A DNA stretch of 64,000 nucleotides, from positions 558,001-622,000 of the forward strand of contig JAQJZZ010000007.1 in the NCBI GenBank assembly GCA_030077755.1, written 5' to 3'. The translations under genes and the position numbers were made by a program. Shown piece after piece: positions 43,163 to 54,381 of the stretch. Numbering within the stretch: the stretch's first letter is position 1; every line of letters begins with the position of its first letter. This DNA comes from Filosporella fistucella. Its lineage: Eukaryota; Ascomycota; Leotiomycetes; Helotiales. The notes under the pieces were generated by a model. It worked only from the letters and a program-made list of their open reading frames with translations. It made no database searches and was not told the DNA's origin.

Positions 43163-44497
43163 GTGTTTTGCGTTTCTCGACAGCGCCAAGCATCACTTAC
43201 TTCTCTGATTTTCCCGGATTTTTTCCATCAGCCCTTCTCTCTGATCAAGTACTTTCAGTGTTTCCTCTTCTTTTATCTTCTTCGGATTATGTGTTAGACA
43301 GACTTAGTTTTCCGGTAGCGATTTAAGCCGGTGTTGGGTCCTGTGGGGTGGTTTAGGCAGCCGATTTTGATGGCCGTTCTTCTCTAGACTGGGGGGAAGG
43401 CTTGATACGATCATTAAAAATGAACCGAACTGATACAGGCTACGAGCTACCAGTCTGGACAGTCTCATCCATAGGGGTTTCCTAGATCGTGCCCCGGAAG
43501 AAAATTGTAGAATTGGACCACGTGACTTACCTCAACCAGATCTGACGATGCCATATATATTTTTCTTCATTTTTGAGAATGAGAGTGCAAAGTAGAGAAG
43601 TGGGTTTCATATAGTTGATCAATGAAAATTCTTTTCTGCAACCCCTGCTTGAGACTCGGCAGAGAAATCGTCTCTAAACGACAAATTCGGACCCTGTACT
43701 TAGCGGTTTGAAATAGTGAGCTACGGGCGGGCGGGGTACGGGATATCCCCAATTTATTCTTTGCTTGATTTATTGCTTTGAAATGTGAAAAGTTACCACC
43801 ATTACGACCTGAAATGACATCTGCGAAAAGATTATTTGGAACAAATGATTGTCTTCAGCGAGATGATCCTGATGAGATGTAGATAACTTCCTCCTCACGA
43901 ATCCAGAAACCCGGAATCTTTGGAATGTTCGGCCTCACCAAGGGGTTCATCGCAGTTCACCTAGCATTATTTTTAGAATAACCTTAAGCTGCGTAATCTC
44001 CACTCAATACATCGGATCATCAAATCCATACGGATGCTGGGGAATATTCATACACCTCATCATTCACGGCATGCAGAATTGCGATACGCCGGTGTGCTGC
44101 GTATACGTCGTATTTGGAGACGTATTTGGGGTGGCACAGTCAATGTGCTTCTGGCGAAAGCTTACGAACGACCCAATCAAAAGGCACGACGAACATTACC
44201 AAATCTCGAAACCTCAACCAACAGAACATCCTACGAATCTCCGTACAGCTTAGATCCTTGCGCAGCTAAATCGCATTCAGTAAGTAAGCATGATTGTTAC
44301 AGGCACCAAGGTTGGGCCGGATCAGCAGAAGATAATAAGCTGTTGATGTTTTTTCCTTTCCTTTCATCAATAATCTCGTCGTTGTTGTTTGTGATATTGA
44401 TGTTTTTCAGTCTGCGTGTCGAGTAATCCATATTTCTATTATTGAAGCTGTCTTCGATTTCTGAATTCTGTGTTAGTGAAGAATTGTCAGAGCAATC
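43163..44497. other. Intergenic region
   Basis: No gene supported. I looked for a second snRNA or a box C/D RNA and found no paired C and D boxes. Short frames at 44034-44426 are unconvincing and probably lie in the leader of the next gene. Confidence 0.4.
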
Positions 44498-45638
44498 ATG
44501 TCTGACAGGATGACCTCTAATACTGATGACATCTCTCCTATGACCCCTCACCCCGATAGCTCGCAGATGGGTGGATTGACTGAATTGGAGCGGGCACAAA
44601 AGCAGATGGAGAGAGAGGTCATACAGAATACACAACCCGTCACTCAAGTCCAGACGTACGTCTCCATTTCACGCGTACGAGCTCCATTGCTGACTATTTA
44701 GACCTCCGAGCCAGATCACCCTCCCAGCTACATACTTTCCGCCGCCTCAACCTTTCCACGATCCCAACACCTCAGCTCCATTGCCCCAATTGAGTCATGC
44801 ATCATCCTTTCCAGCTCCTAGTTCATCACATGGCGGCCGAGATTTCCACTTCGAACGTTTCCTGATATCCACAAAAGGCACCTCTCTATCCTCGGGCTTC
44901 CCCTTTGATGAACGTCTCTACGACCTGAAGGTTACAAGGGAGAACTGGCATCAGTTCACAGAAGAACTGGTGGCAGCTTCAAAACTTTCTCTCGGCGAAG
45001 ATTTCGCAGCTTGGACCGCCGGTATAACAGCAGGTACACTGAGCTCGCCGCTTTTACTCGTCTTTGCTCCAGTAGTAGGATTCTACACAGGGAAATCGAT
45101 CCACAAGAAGACGCTTCAGAACAAAGTGAAAGAGAGGCTAATGCAGGACGGGGGTATCTGGTCGGTGTTACACAAATGGAACGAGGGCGCATTTCGAGAC
45201 AGAGGTTTTCACGCTTGGCTCGAGCTGCCAGCTGATGCAGAAGAAGCGAAGAAAGAAGTAAAAGCCAACGGGACCAATAAGAAAAGTGCCAAATACGCCA
45301 AGAAAATGGCGCAAAGATTCAGAATCATGATTATTCCTAATGACGGGTTCGATCTACCGCAAAAGCAAGCGAGCTGGCTAGACAATAGAGGTCTGACACC
45401 GTTGCAGATAGAGCCGATGAGGACGCCTACAGTTGAGGCTCCGGGGCCAGAGTTGAGAGAACCGAGGGAGTTGCAGAACGAAGAGATTCAAATCACGACC
45501 CCACCGCCACCGACATATAATCAGAAATACGAGTACCGACCGAATGCAGCGCCTGTGCATAGAGAGAGTGATTTGGAAGATCCGTCACGGCCGCCGTACG
45601 AGATGGTTGGAGAAAGCAGTAATGCCCGGCAGTCTTGA
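44498..45638 (+). CDS. Conserved fungal hypothetical protein with hydrophobic hairpin
   Basis: Two exons, 44498-44655 and 44702-45638, with a GTACGT donor and TTTAG acceptor, give about 364 aa. The N-terminal 90 residues are Pro/Ser/Gln-rich and disordered. The core (GRDFHFERFLISTKG, FPFDERLYDLKVTRENWHQF) leads into a hydrophobic stretch (WTAGITAGTLSSPLLLVFAP then VVGFYTGKSIHKK) that could be a membrane hairpin, followed by a basic helix (KNKVKERL-like QNKVKERLMQDGG) and a HAWLELPAD segment. The C-terminal 90 residues are Pro/Glu-rich. I recognise it only as a conserved hypothetical of ascomycetes. Membrane association is inferred from the hydrophobic hairpin. Confidence 0.75.
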
Positions 45639-47145
45639 TGAGGCATCAGAAAAGAATTTGGTGCGAAAGGATTGGATCTCAGTCATACTTGTTGAAAGGT
45701 CACGCCCGACTTTCCCTTCGATATCTTAAGATGCTAGTTTAGGCTTGTGTTGCCCCTGGGGTTGATATCGACGCTTGTATCATAGATCGGAGGGAACACG
45801 GTTATCAGACCGATACTGTTGAGAGGCAGATGGAGAGGAGATAAATTGGTGCATGTGGCGATACGGTGAAAGTCTTAGATGAGCGAAGATCGGGATCCGA
45901 ATTTTCAGGAGAAAAGGGAACTATAATGCGAATACCATTTTGACTTCGGACTTACTGTAATGTGGTTATTAGTGCAGTTGAATTTATCTATCTCTCAAGC
46001 ATCTCTCTGACAACTCTGTTGGCTAACATTAATGCATCTCAAACGGAGGACACCTGCTGCGAGCCAACGGGTGTCTTGAATAGGAGCAACCTGATTTCAG
46101 TGGAGTAACTTCCTTCCCCTGTTCTTAGCGAAATGGATCCCAGCTTGCCAGAAGTCCTGCTCAAATTCTGCACTACTCGAACAAGCAAATCATCATATTA
46201 CTACGAGCTCGCCGAATCTGATCTCATCTGCCAAGCAGCTCTAACCAAACACGTCTCGCCGTTTCGTACAACTTATTATCTGGTACAACAGAATTTCAAA
46301 CTTTGTCCTCGGCATCTCAATCTTCCTCGAAGTCTCGGATACATACATAGATCTACAGGTCCACGAATCTCGTTCTTTGTACCCACAAATAGCGGTAATC
46401 TACCTCGATTTTGTACCTCCATATGTTTCAATAACGTTACTCGATTACCTACATCATCACAGATCTTGTGAAACGTTTTATGGAACCGAACATCAGAGGA
46501 TGATGGGATGGAAACACTTCTGTGCTCCGAATTTCCTTGGAAAAGTCACATCTCCGTGTCAGCATACGTTCTAGAAGATCTGAGATGTAGATCTTGGTAA
46601 TGTTCATAAGATTATATTACGCTGATAACTGTTGAGATGCTGTGAGCCGTTATATGAGAGTGCAGATGGGATGAATGACTTTGGTATAGAGTCGTGGGAC
46701 CTGGTCTCTAGAAGAGTGCGTGGAACACCTGACAGGAGAGACCGAGGGTGACAGCCGCGGTGGTAAGGATTGATGAAAAGAGACGATGGAAGAGGTGGAA
46801 GTGATGAGGCAGGGATGTTGTAGAATGGAGGCTCTCCAAGCTACATTAACACTGCATTGCTTTGCTGGCAGTATACAGAGATGCAAGGAGGCATCAAACA
46901 GATTTATTTCGAGCGAATATGAAATTGAGCTCCATGAGCCATGTGTTTGCAGAATTGTTGGATAGGGTTTCGTTTGGAGAATATAAGACTAGAGTGTCGA
47001 AAGGCATCATCAGACCTCAAGATCTTCATCTACAACATTCCCGCATTCAATCTCAGTGTTGGCCATACTCTCGAATCCATATTCAATCCATATTTCCTTC
47101 TCTCCTACCAGACCGCAGACCAGATCGACTCAAGCCCAAACGAAA
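45639..47145. other. Intergenic region
   Basis: A 112-codon plus-strand frame at 46133-46471 begins with an ATG in a fair context, but its product is unrecognised and I do not support it as a gene. No repeat or RNA seen. Confidence 0.4.
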
Positions 47146-47598
47146 ATGCATCTCCCTACAACGGTTTACCTTCTCCCAGCTCTAGCAACCCTTTCTACAT
47201 CCTGTGTCATCTTCTCAGGACAGAATTGGAACTGGGCTCCTACTATATACGCCACTTTGATAGACAACTGGAGCAAGAAATGTTGGATCAATGGGCATGC
47301 TGAAAAGGATGCTAATGGATGGTGAGTTTCGTCATTCTGCCTACCCTGCTGCCTTGCCTCTTTCCACTATCTGACTCATACTTCTTTCCCATATCCATTT
47401 TTAATTTTTGATAAAAATTCTGACGCAAAAAGGTTTATCATGGAATGCGTTGCTCCCTACAATGCTCGAGTACGCAAAGATTTCGGAGAAGTAGAGTATT
47501 GGTATCAAACCTTTAGAGGAAGGTTTGGTACAAGAGCCGAGAGATATGGGCAGGATGGGAATTTCAATCGCTTTCATGCTAATGTTTGGGGTTGTTGA
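47146..47598 (+). CDS. Small secreted protein, effector-like
   Basis: Two exons, 47146-47321 and 47433-47598 (GTGAGT donor, AAAAAG acceptor), give 113 aa. It begins with a hydrophobic signal-peptide-like run (MHLPTTVYLLPALATLSTSC). The mature part is rich in Trp, Tyr, Arg and Asn (NWNWAPTIYATLIDNWSKKCW, EVEYWYQTFRGRFGTR) with three further cysteines and ends NVWGC. The intron splits a Trp codon, and the text on both sides has the same aromatic-rich composition, which supports the join. Small size, secretion signal and lack of a known domain are the usual marks of candidate effectors; no function can be assigned. A longer overlapping frame starting at 47056 merely adds leader sequence. Confidence 0.6.
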
Positions 47599-47719
47599 TT
47601 ATAATGCACGAATTCTGTAAAGGGTTGAAGTTGATGAGGTCAAGCTTTCGTGGAGGAAAGGGAAAGGGGCGGGGTAATGCGGGGTAATTTTTGGTGCGAT
47701 TTGGAGCGAATCTTTCATT

Positions 47720-48954
47720 TTAGACGGAATAGAGACAGAATTTACGAAACGACAGATCCCTTTTACGGCGAGCAATATGCACAGGTAGCATGCCGTATAT
47801 GCCAAACCCTACATAATCTTTCCTCTTCCCTTCAGCCTGAATCCTTTCGGTCCCGTAGAGACGTGATATTTCATCTTCTCTCTTCGACCGTCTCAGCATT
47901 TTATCATGTCTCCTGTTGTCATGATCTTCCTTGAGATCGACCGCGATCTGCTCTCGTTTCCTTTTCCGCTTGAAAACTATAATGTTGAGCTCATTTGAGT
48001 CTTCCTTGTTGGACGCGCAAGTGCGTGAAAGATCGAAACAGTGATTGAAAGCATCTGTCTCTTCCAGGACGTCTCGACCCAGGATGATATCACAGCATAT
48101 GCCTAGAAGAATATAGAAAATAGCCCCGAAAGAATATTTTGTCGTCCCTAGTGATGATGTCTTGGAGAGGACTTCTGGAGCTTGTCGATGTACTTCTGTC
48201 ACAGGTTCTCGCCAGTCGAGACTGATATCATGAACAAGCACTCGACCAGTCGTATCAACCATGCTACCATCTCCAATCTGCACGTGTATCCGAGCATCTT
48301 CGCTTGTATCGACATGAAATCCTTCTCTTTCGGCACATTTCGGACACATAAAGTTCAGATCAGACCCTGTGTCCGCGATTGCCGTCACCTTGTGTCCATC
48401 CAAGGTGCACATAATGCGGTTACAAGGACCCTTATCCCTTTTCCTAGGTGTTCCAATCCAAAGAAGTGCTGAAATATTGAAATAATCCTCGGGACATGTT
48501 TCAAGCATGTATCTGTTCGTTGTGAGAATCTCTGCTTCTGCGATGAAGGGTATCCCAAAGATGAGAGGAACAGGGTAAGCCTCGAAAACGTAAAAAGACG
48601 GTATCGTTTTCTCATCACCTTTCCAGGGATCTGGATAACGGCTTTAACACGTCCCACAGACCACATTTTCCCCCCATCCCCGAGTTGGAAAGGTTTGATA
48701 TCCAGCTTTTCTTTCGTGATGTCAAATCCGTTCTCCAACGCAAAAGCTGCTGATATGATGTTTTTCTCAGAGCCAGAGTCTGGGCAAGCTGTTGTTTGCG
48801 GCATGCGTTGGATGGCTAACGAACGCAAGACGTGACCAGATATTTGCAGCAACGGCTGCTTATTCGGCTGTCTTGGTTGTTTTTGTGAGTGGGAATCTGG
48901 GTGGGGTACCTTCAGCGAATGGAAATAGGGATAGCTGTAATTGTACACGAACAT
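47720..48954 (-). CDS. Double aspartyl-protease-like protein with a frame break
   Basis: Two overlapping minus-strand frames form one protein of about 410 aa. The first (from 48954) has PDSGSEKNIIS, an Asp-Ser-Gly motif, followed by PFQLGDG and VGRVKAVIQIP. The second (to 47720) has FYVFEAYPVPLIFGIPFIAEAEIL, then AIADTGSDLNFM, an Asp-Thr-Gly motif, CPKCAER, and VQIGDGSMVDTTGRVLV. Each half has the order of a retropepsin-like domain: D(S/T)G, then GDG, then a hydrophobic strand, then GxPFI or LGRDVL. The second DTG half is followed by GICCDIILGRDVLEE. Both halves therefore look like small aspartyl-protease folds in tandem. The frames switch between about 48612 and 48636. No reverse transcriptase or integrase is near, so it is a domesticated or host gene rather than a whole retroelement. 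Confidence 0.6.
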
Positions 48955-49188
48955 GAATACAAGGAAAAAGCCTCGCGAGTCACATTTAAGAGGTGCATTG
49001 GAGTGTTATGCAATAATCACGAAACAAATTTAGTTGAGTATTGACAATACATGACTATCCAATGCGAATCTAGCTAAAATATAACGCAGATAATGGAATA
49101 GCCTCAAATATGTACATCGAAAAGTGATTGGCCTTGCAGCGTTATCGTTGAGTTCAATATGGGGTGTCCGACATGAACTTCCGTCTCT

Positions 49189-50034
49189 CTATCCTGTCCA
49201 GACTTTAGGACCTGGAATTGTGTAGGAAGTGGGCTGAGAAATTTGTTAGCTCATGTACCATTTCATATCTCAGAGGAGACCTTACCACAGGGTAATAGAT
49301 CTGGATCAGAATTCCAGGATCACTAGCAGAGTATGCGCCAGGGAATGAAACTAGAGGACCTGGAGTTCCGCTGCCACCACCGGTTACAGTAACTTGTCCA
49401 CATGAGAGATAGAATTGAGCGCCGTTCTTTTGGCTAGCAGCATGGAGACCAATGTGTTCGATACGGGCGAGGTAGTCACCAGATGGTGTTGCTTTGGGGA
49501 TGGTGAAGTTGAGAGTCTTGAGACCTGATCATTATCAGCAATGCGCTCTTTCAATTACCAATTGAGTGATGCTTACCACTTGAAGGCCACGTCCCACCAT
49601 TTGAGTTCAATGCCGTTGGACCTTGCTCCCACACCTTGAACCAAACAGCGCCACTCCCGTCCCAATTTGCAGCCGTCTTTCCAGCCGGTACCTTAGCTAG
49701 GTATGCAAGACTTGGACCCGGATGTTGGATACTTGGATCGACATTAAAGCCAAGACTCTGACCAGCGGCTACCGACAAGATACCTGGTGCAAAAGCAGTG
49801 GAAGCATCTTTACCACAACGGATATCGAGTAAAGAGACGTCTAGGACTGGTCCATGGCTGTTTACGTCGGATCTTTCACGTACTGTGTACTCATCAGCAA
49901 CGGGATGGACACGGGATAGAGAACATACCTTGCTGCCATGTGGCTTGCGTTGTGCCACCATATATCAAGGCATTGAAATTGTAGTGGGCGTGCGCCACGG
50001 AGGCTGAAGCCAGAAGAGCAGCTAGGAGTTGCAT
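49189..50034 (-). CDS. Lytic polysaccharide monooxygenase, AA9 family (formerly GH61)
   Basis: Four exons, 50034-49929, 49882-49577, 49524-49286 and 49233-49189, keep phase and give 231 aa. A signal peptide ([16 protein letters not shown]) ends exactly before His17, which becomes the N-terminal copper-binding histidine ([11 protein letters not shown]). The second copper histidine is His89 in IQHPGPS, and the axial tyrosine is in [23 protein letters not shown] is another family block. AA9 enzymes cut cellulose and other beta-glucans by copper-dependent oxidation outside the cell. There is no carbohydrate-binding module: the last exon encodes only [14 protein letters not shown]. Cys58 and the Cys of YLSCG form the usual disulfide candidates. 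A TATA box lies about 75 bp upstream. Confidence 0.92.
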
Positions 50035-51452
50035 ATTGAGCGGGATTGAGAGTGCTTTGAATATGGATAAAATCGTTTGTAGATCTTGGGAGACATGTCG
50101 ACTTATATACTTTCTCTCTTTTCTAGTGTCATTTCCTTACCGATGTCTCTAGAGGCTCCAAAGGTCACTTGAGAGGAAGAAATGATCAAAGTACATCGAC
50201 CTTCCGAACTTGGTCGCAGTTTCGTGTTCATTATTTCAGGCTGAGGTAGGTCCGATTAGTTTGTTGATATTGCTGGCGGCTGAATAGGTTTACCTACCGT
50301 AGTTCCGGGTAGCGAATTATATGGTGTTGATGCTGACGATCTTGTTTCATTCGCAAATCCTGCGGAGACGAGTGCCGAAATATATTAATAGTGGCGGAGA
50401 TATACCCCATGACTGCCGTGTATATATTAACGACACTGGGGTAAACGCGGGGTTCGGAGGTATCAGGTACTCCAAATGGAGCAATAAAGGAAATTACCCT
50501 ACTAGAATCTTGAGGAACAGGATTCCAGAGAGGAAATTACGCTCCTATGATGAAAACACCATGAAATTATACAATAGTTGAATTTTTAAATTTCCATTAC
50601 CGACTCGTTTTATAATTTCGTTCAAAGATCGGATTTCGTTTGCAGTAAATGACATGGAATTCGCAATCAGTTACCAAATGAGTTTCCACAATTCCATCAT
50701 TTAGATTCTTGATGCCGCAATTTGACTACTATTCACCAGCTTCAATTCACTCTATCTTCTTGACGTCATCTTGCACTTCATTTCAAAGCAATTTAGCCTC
50801 CAGTTCCGGCTGCAGCCTTGATTCGTAGCTCTCCACATTTTGTATTTTGTCGATCTATATAAACACCATTGACACCCTCGCTCTCTTTCCCTTCAACCAT
50901 CCCTTACTGCACTTAGCACACAATCAAAGGGAAATCAGAGAAACCCCTTCAATGGGGAGATATAGAGAGCGCTTCATTTATGTGTTTTGTTAACGTAGGT
51001 CCACTGTTATTTGAAAAACTGTAATCCGTTTCGGTATAACTCGCCTACTTTGTATCTTGGTCTTAGAATTTGATATATTACACTGCTGTTAACATTTGAT
51101 ACGTCAACAATTATGGAATTTGACAGTACCAGCACGTAGTTGCCGTGTTGCCAATAACCACTACGTCAACACCCTGCAAATCGATAGTTGCAGGTTTAGA
51201 ATGCTTCACCGGCAACAAATTATATATCAACTAGCGGTAGCTTTACGAATGTGAAATGTCCATTTGCCCTTTTGAGATAGGGTATATGGACTTTCAAAGC
51301 TTAGAAATGTCCTTGTATCAGAAAGAAATTCAAGCCCTGGACCTGGTAGACTCAGACAATAAAAGACAGAACAGACTTAGGCCCTTCGCATCTTTGATTA
51401 CCAATGGGCATCAGTACCATTCTTCCGTGGCTCGAATCCCATGAATGTCTCT
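50035..51452. other. Intergenic region with an orphan promoter-like segment
   Basis: Left end is the AA9 promoter. Around 50857-50960 a TATATAAA, a pyrimidine-rich leader and an ATG occur in order on the plus strand, but the frame from that ATG is only 13 codons. Frames at 50321 and 51256 are unsupported. Confidence 0.4.
50104..50111 (-). promoter_or_regulatory. TATA box of the AA9 gene
   Basis: On the minus strand TATATAAG lies about 70-77 bp before the ATG at 50034, which would leave a leader of about 40 nt. Confidence 0.5.
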
Positions 51453-53035
51453 TCAGGCCCTTTCCGCAACAACTTTAACTCTTACGCCCTTTGAACTCTT
51501 GACCGGCTGACTAATAAAACAATCCCTCGCCACATCCACATCCTTCCTCCCCGTCTCCCACAACTCGAAATCAAACCTCCTGAATACCACTGCAGTCGCC
51601 AGATACAATTCCGCCCAAGCTAGATTCAACCCCACACAATTCCGACTCCCCTTACTAAACGGCACGAAATACTTGTCCAGCCGTACTCCATGCTCATTCG
51701 CTTTGATCCACCGCTCAGGATCGAATGTGAAAGGCGAGGGATAGATATTGGCGTCGTAATGCATGAAGTAGTACGACATACTTACTGGTGTACCGCGTGG
51801 GATAGACCATGAGCGGAATTGAAGCTCATCATTTGGTGCTATTCTCGGTAGACGAGTCAAGACTGGACTCGAGATCCGGAGTCCTTCATTCAACACAGCA
51901 GTCAAATAGGGGATTTGCTCCAGTTGTGTCCACGACACTTCGCTGTCGGGGCTCGGCATCACTTTCTCGAGTTCAATGCGAAGTTTGGCTAGGATGTCAG
52001 GATTTTGTATGAGATGATAACTCAGTACTGCAAGGACTTGAGCAGTCGTCTCGCTGCCTGCTCCGATAAGGATATTTCCTTCGTCGGCGAGGCGAGCTAC
52101 TGTCTTCTCTGACTGCGGCAGTTCGCTGTCTCGTAACTCGTGGAAGATGGTGTTGGTGTTCTTCTCTGATTCCGGATCATGTCGGAGAATTCCAGCAACG
52201 TGTTTGCGAGTATTGCGGTGGTGTTTGATTACAGGACCAGCGATGGAGTCGGGGAGACGGTTCACAACTGTTAGGAGCCAGGGGAAATGCATAATGAGGT
52301 TAGCTTTGTCGAAGATGTCGTCGAGGGTGAATTTCCATTCTTCGGCTAGCTCTTTGTTACTGAGGGTTCCCCAGGATGCTCCGAAGCAGTAATGCGATAT
52401 GATATCTAGGGTTAGTGATGAGTAGGCAACTCGGAGGTCCAAGACTGTCTTGGTAGTCATGTGTTTCTTTAGGAGCGAGCAGAGGTTGGAGACTTCAGTA
52501 ACTATGATGGGTTCGATAGCTCGGACTGATTGCTTGCTGAAGAATGGGTTTATTGCTCCTCGGCGTAGACGGTGGTGTTCGTGTTCATTTGTTTCAAAAG
52601 ATGAGTGAGGAGAACCACCACCTGCCGTGAACCACGGATATCTATTTAGGTCAGTAAGTCAGTGTCCTCTATTACTATTACATAAACTTACTTATCTCTC
52701 TTCTTCGCACCACCAGCATAAAGCTCATCATAGTAGTCCGAATCATTGATGTGCAATTCCCAAGGATTGATTCTGACGATAGGGCCTTCTTCCGTCAGTA
52801 TTTGAACTCCACTTCAATCCCGCAGTGCTCACTAACCGTACTTTGCGTGCATCTTTTCAATCTCCCAGATGAACTTTCCACCTCTCACAATATTGAAATA
52901 GAATTCGTACCACTGCGTCAAAGCTGCCATTTTCGGGCCAGGAAACTTCGATAGCGGAGAGAGGTACAGCCGCCATACAGCACCATATACAACCCACCCG
53001 AACAAAGCAAGACTTCCATAGAGTAGCAAAGTCAT
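51453..53035 (-). CDS. Cytochrome P450 monooxygenase
   Basis: Three exons, 53035-52837, 52788-52692 and 52641-51453, keep phase and give about 494 aa. An N-terminal membrane anchor ([19 protein letters not shown]) is followed by the proline hinge PLSKFPGPK. The P450 signatures are all present: I-helix GAGSETTA, K-helix EGLR, the DPERW aromatic region, and the heme-binding [12 protein letters not shown] with the thiolate cysteine. The overall text ([19 protein letters not shown]) places it among ER-bound fungal class II P450s of the trichodiene-oxygenase-like branch, which need a P450 reductase. There is no polyketide synthase, NRPS or terpene synthase in the window, so a role in secondary metabolism is not supported by context; detoxification is equally possible. 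Confidence 0.92.
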
Positions 53036-54381
53036 TTTGCGCAGACCTAAAATGAAGTCTCAGCAATAAGTGGTGGTTACATCCCTAAGGTAGATTGTAT
53101 TCCTACCTTATAAAATATAACTTGTGAGTCGTGAAGCGGGATTTGACCCAGACGGCGAACAAATAGCTTACTAACATATCTGCATTTCAAGATGTAACTC
53201 AGTACCCACATCTATCCACTTAAATCCACTCGATGGTTGATCTGGTCATATAAAAGTTCTCGGCATTTCCCAAACGGGTGATATGACCGGGTAGGCTATG
53301 CAGGCATATTATTGCCGACATGCGCATGCATTCATTTGGATTTTTGTTTGTGCAACCGTTTGCCCTACAATAGTGGGGCCAGGTTGAGAACTTTGGATGT
53401 GTTTATGTCTAGTGATATGATATTTCTACCTCGGAAATGAGAAGGACTTTACGAGTCTTCTCGCGACTAGTTCGTCATTTAGATACCTTTTCTGCTAATC
53501 TTACTGCGATCTTTGAGCATGCGAAATGAATCTTGCATCTTCATTCTACCATATCCTTGGACTTGATTTCTTACATATATACTTTGCTCAGAAAATCCCA
53601 AGAACGGCTTTCGCAATTTGCAAATAAGTAAAGATCGGCACAGGCTTCATCAAGTATGTACAATATATTAAAATTTACAGTAGTAGTGTGGCTTACACAA
53701 GCCAACAAGATGTGAAGAACATCAAATTATGGCTTTCATTCCCCTCTCCTCGTTTTAGCATGATTTTTAATCAATTTTGATACCCAGAAGCTCTGACACA
53801 ACCATGGATTATTTTCTTGCACGAAATGCTCTGTCATACATGATACCTTAGAGCCTATGACGGCCACGATCGTCTGGAGGACTTAGAGATGTTAGACACT
53901 GCAAGTAATCACCTGGGTCCGAATACAGGATGAAGTTTGCTTTTGCTGAGCATGACAACCAACTAGGTTATTGAAGTGGAATTGACAGATGCAGTAGGGG
54001 GTATAAGAAGAGTGGACCAGAGTGTGAATTTTCTGTGACATAATAACAATATAAAAATTGAATCCGGAGCACGGTATTTGAAAGAAATGATAGCTATTCT
54101 CTTACTGAAATTGAAATGTGTCAAACTAGTTCGTCACAGGATAAAATATGCCTTGAAAATAGATAGGATTTGAGAATACGATAAGCATTATTCAATCGCC
54201 TCGAAGTTTAGTGCATAATATAGCGTATTAAAATCAAGCATGATTGAAAGCTATGCGCCTCCTACACTCCTCCTTGCTGTCTGTGGTTACCTCCCCTCGA
54301 CCATAGTTACCGAAGGTGAGTTTCGCTCCTATATTAGCAAGTAATGTATCTGGTGGTAACATGAAGACATCAATATATTAT
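53036..54381. other. AT-rich intergenic region
   Basis: P450 promoter on the right edge of that gene (an AT-rich TTATAAAATATA lies at about 53107-53120). No gene or clear repeat was seen in the rest. Confidence 0.45.

Noticed and set aside
43862..43890. TGATGAG words suggesting a box C/D snoRNA
   Set aside because: No suitable D box (CTGA) at the right distance and no terminal stem.
46133..46574. 112-codon plus-strand frame starting MDPSLPEVLLKF
   Set aside because: No signal peptide, domain or intron support; an overlapping frame of similar quality exists.
47720..48954. Complete LTR retrotransposon
   Set aside because: Only aspartyl-protease-like text is present; no reverse transcriptase, RNase H, integrase or long terminal repeats were seen within several kilobases.
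6893..53035. A secondary-metabolite gene cluster including the P450
   Set aside because: No polyketide synthase, NRPS, terpene cyclase or cluster regulator occurs in the window; the P450 stands alone.
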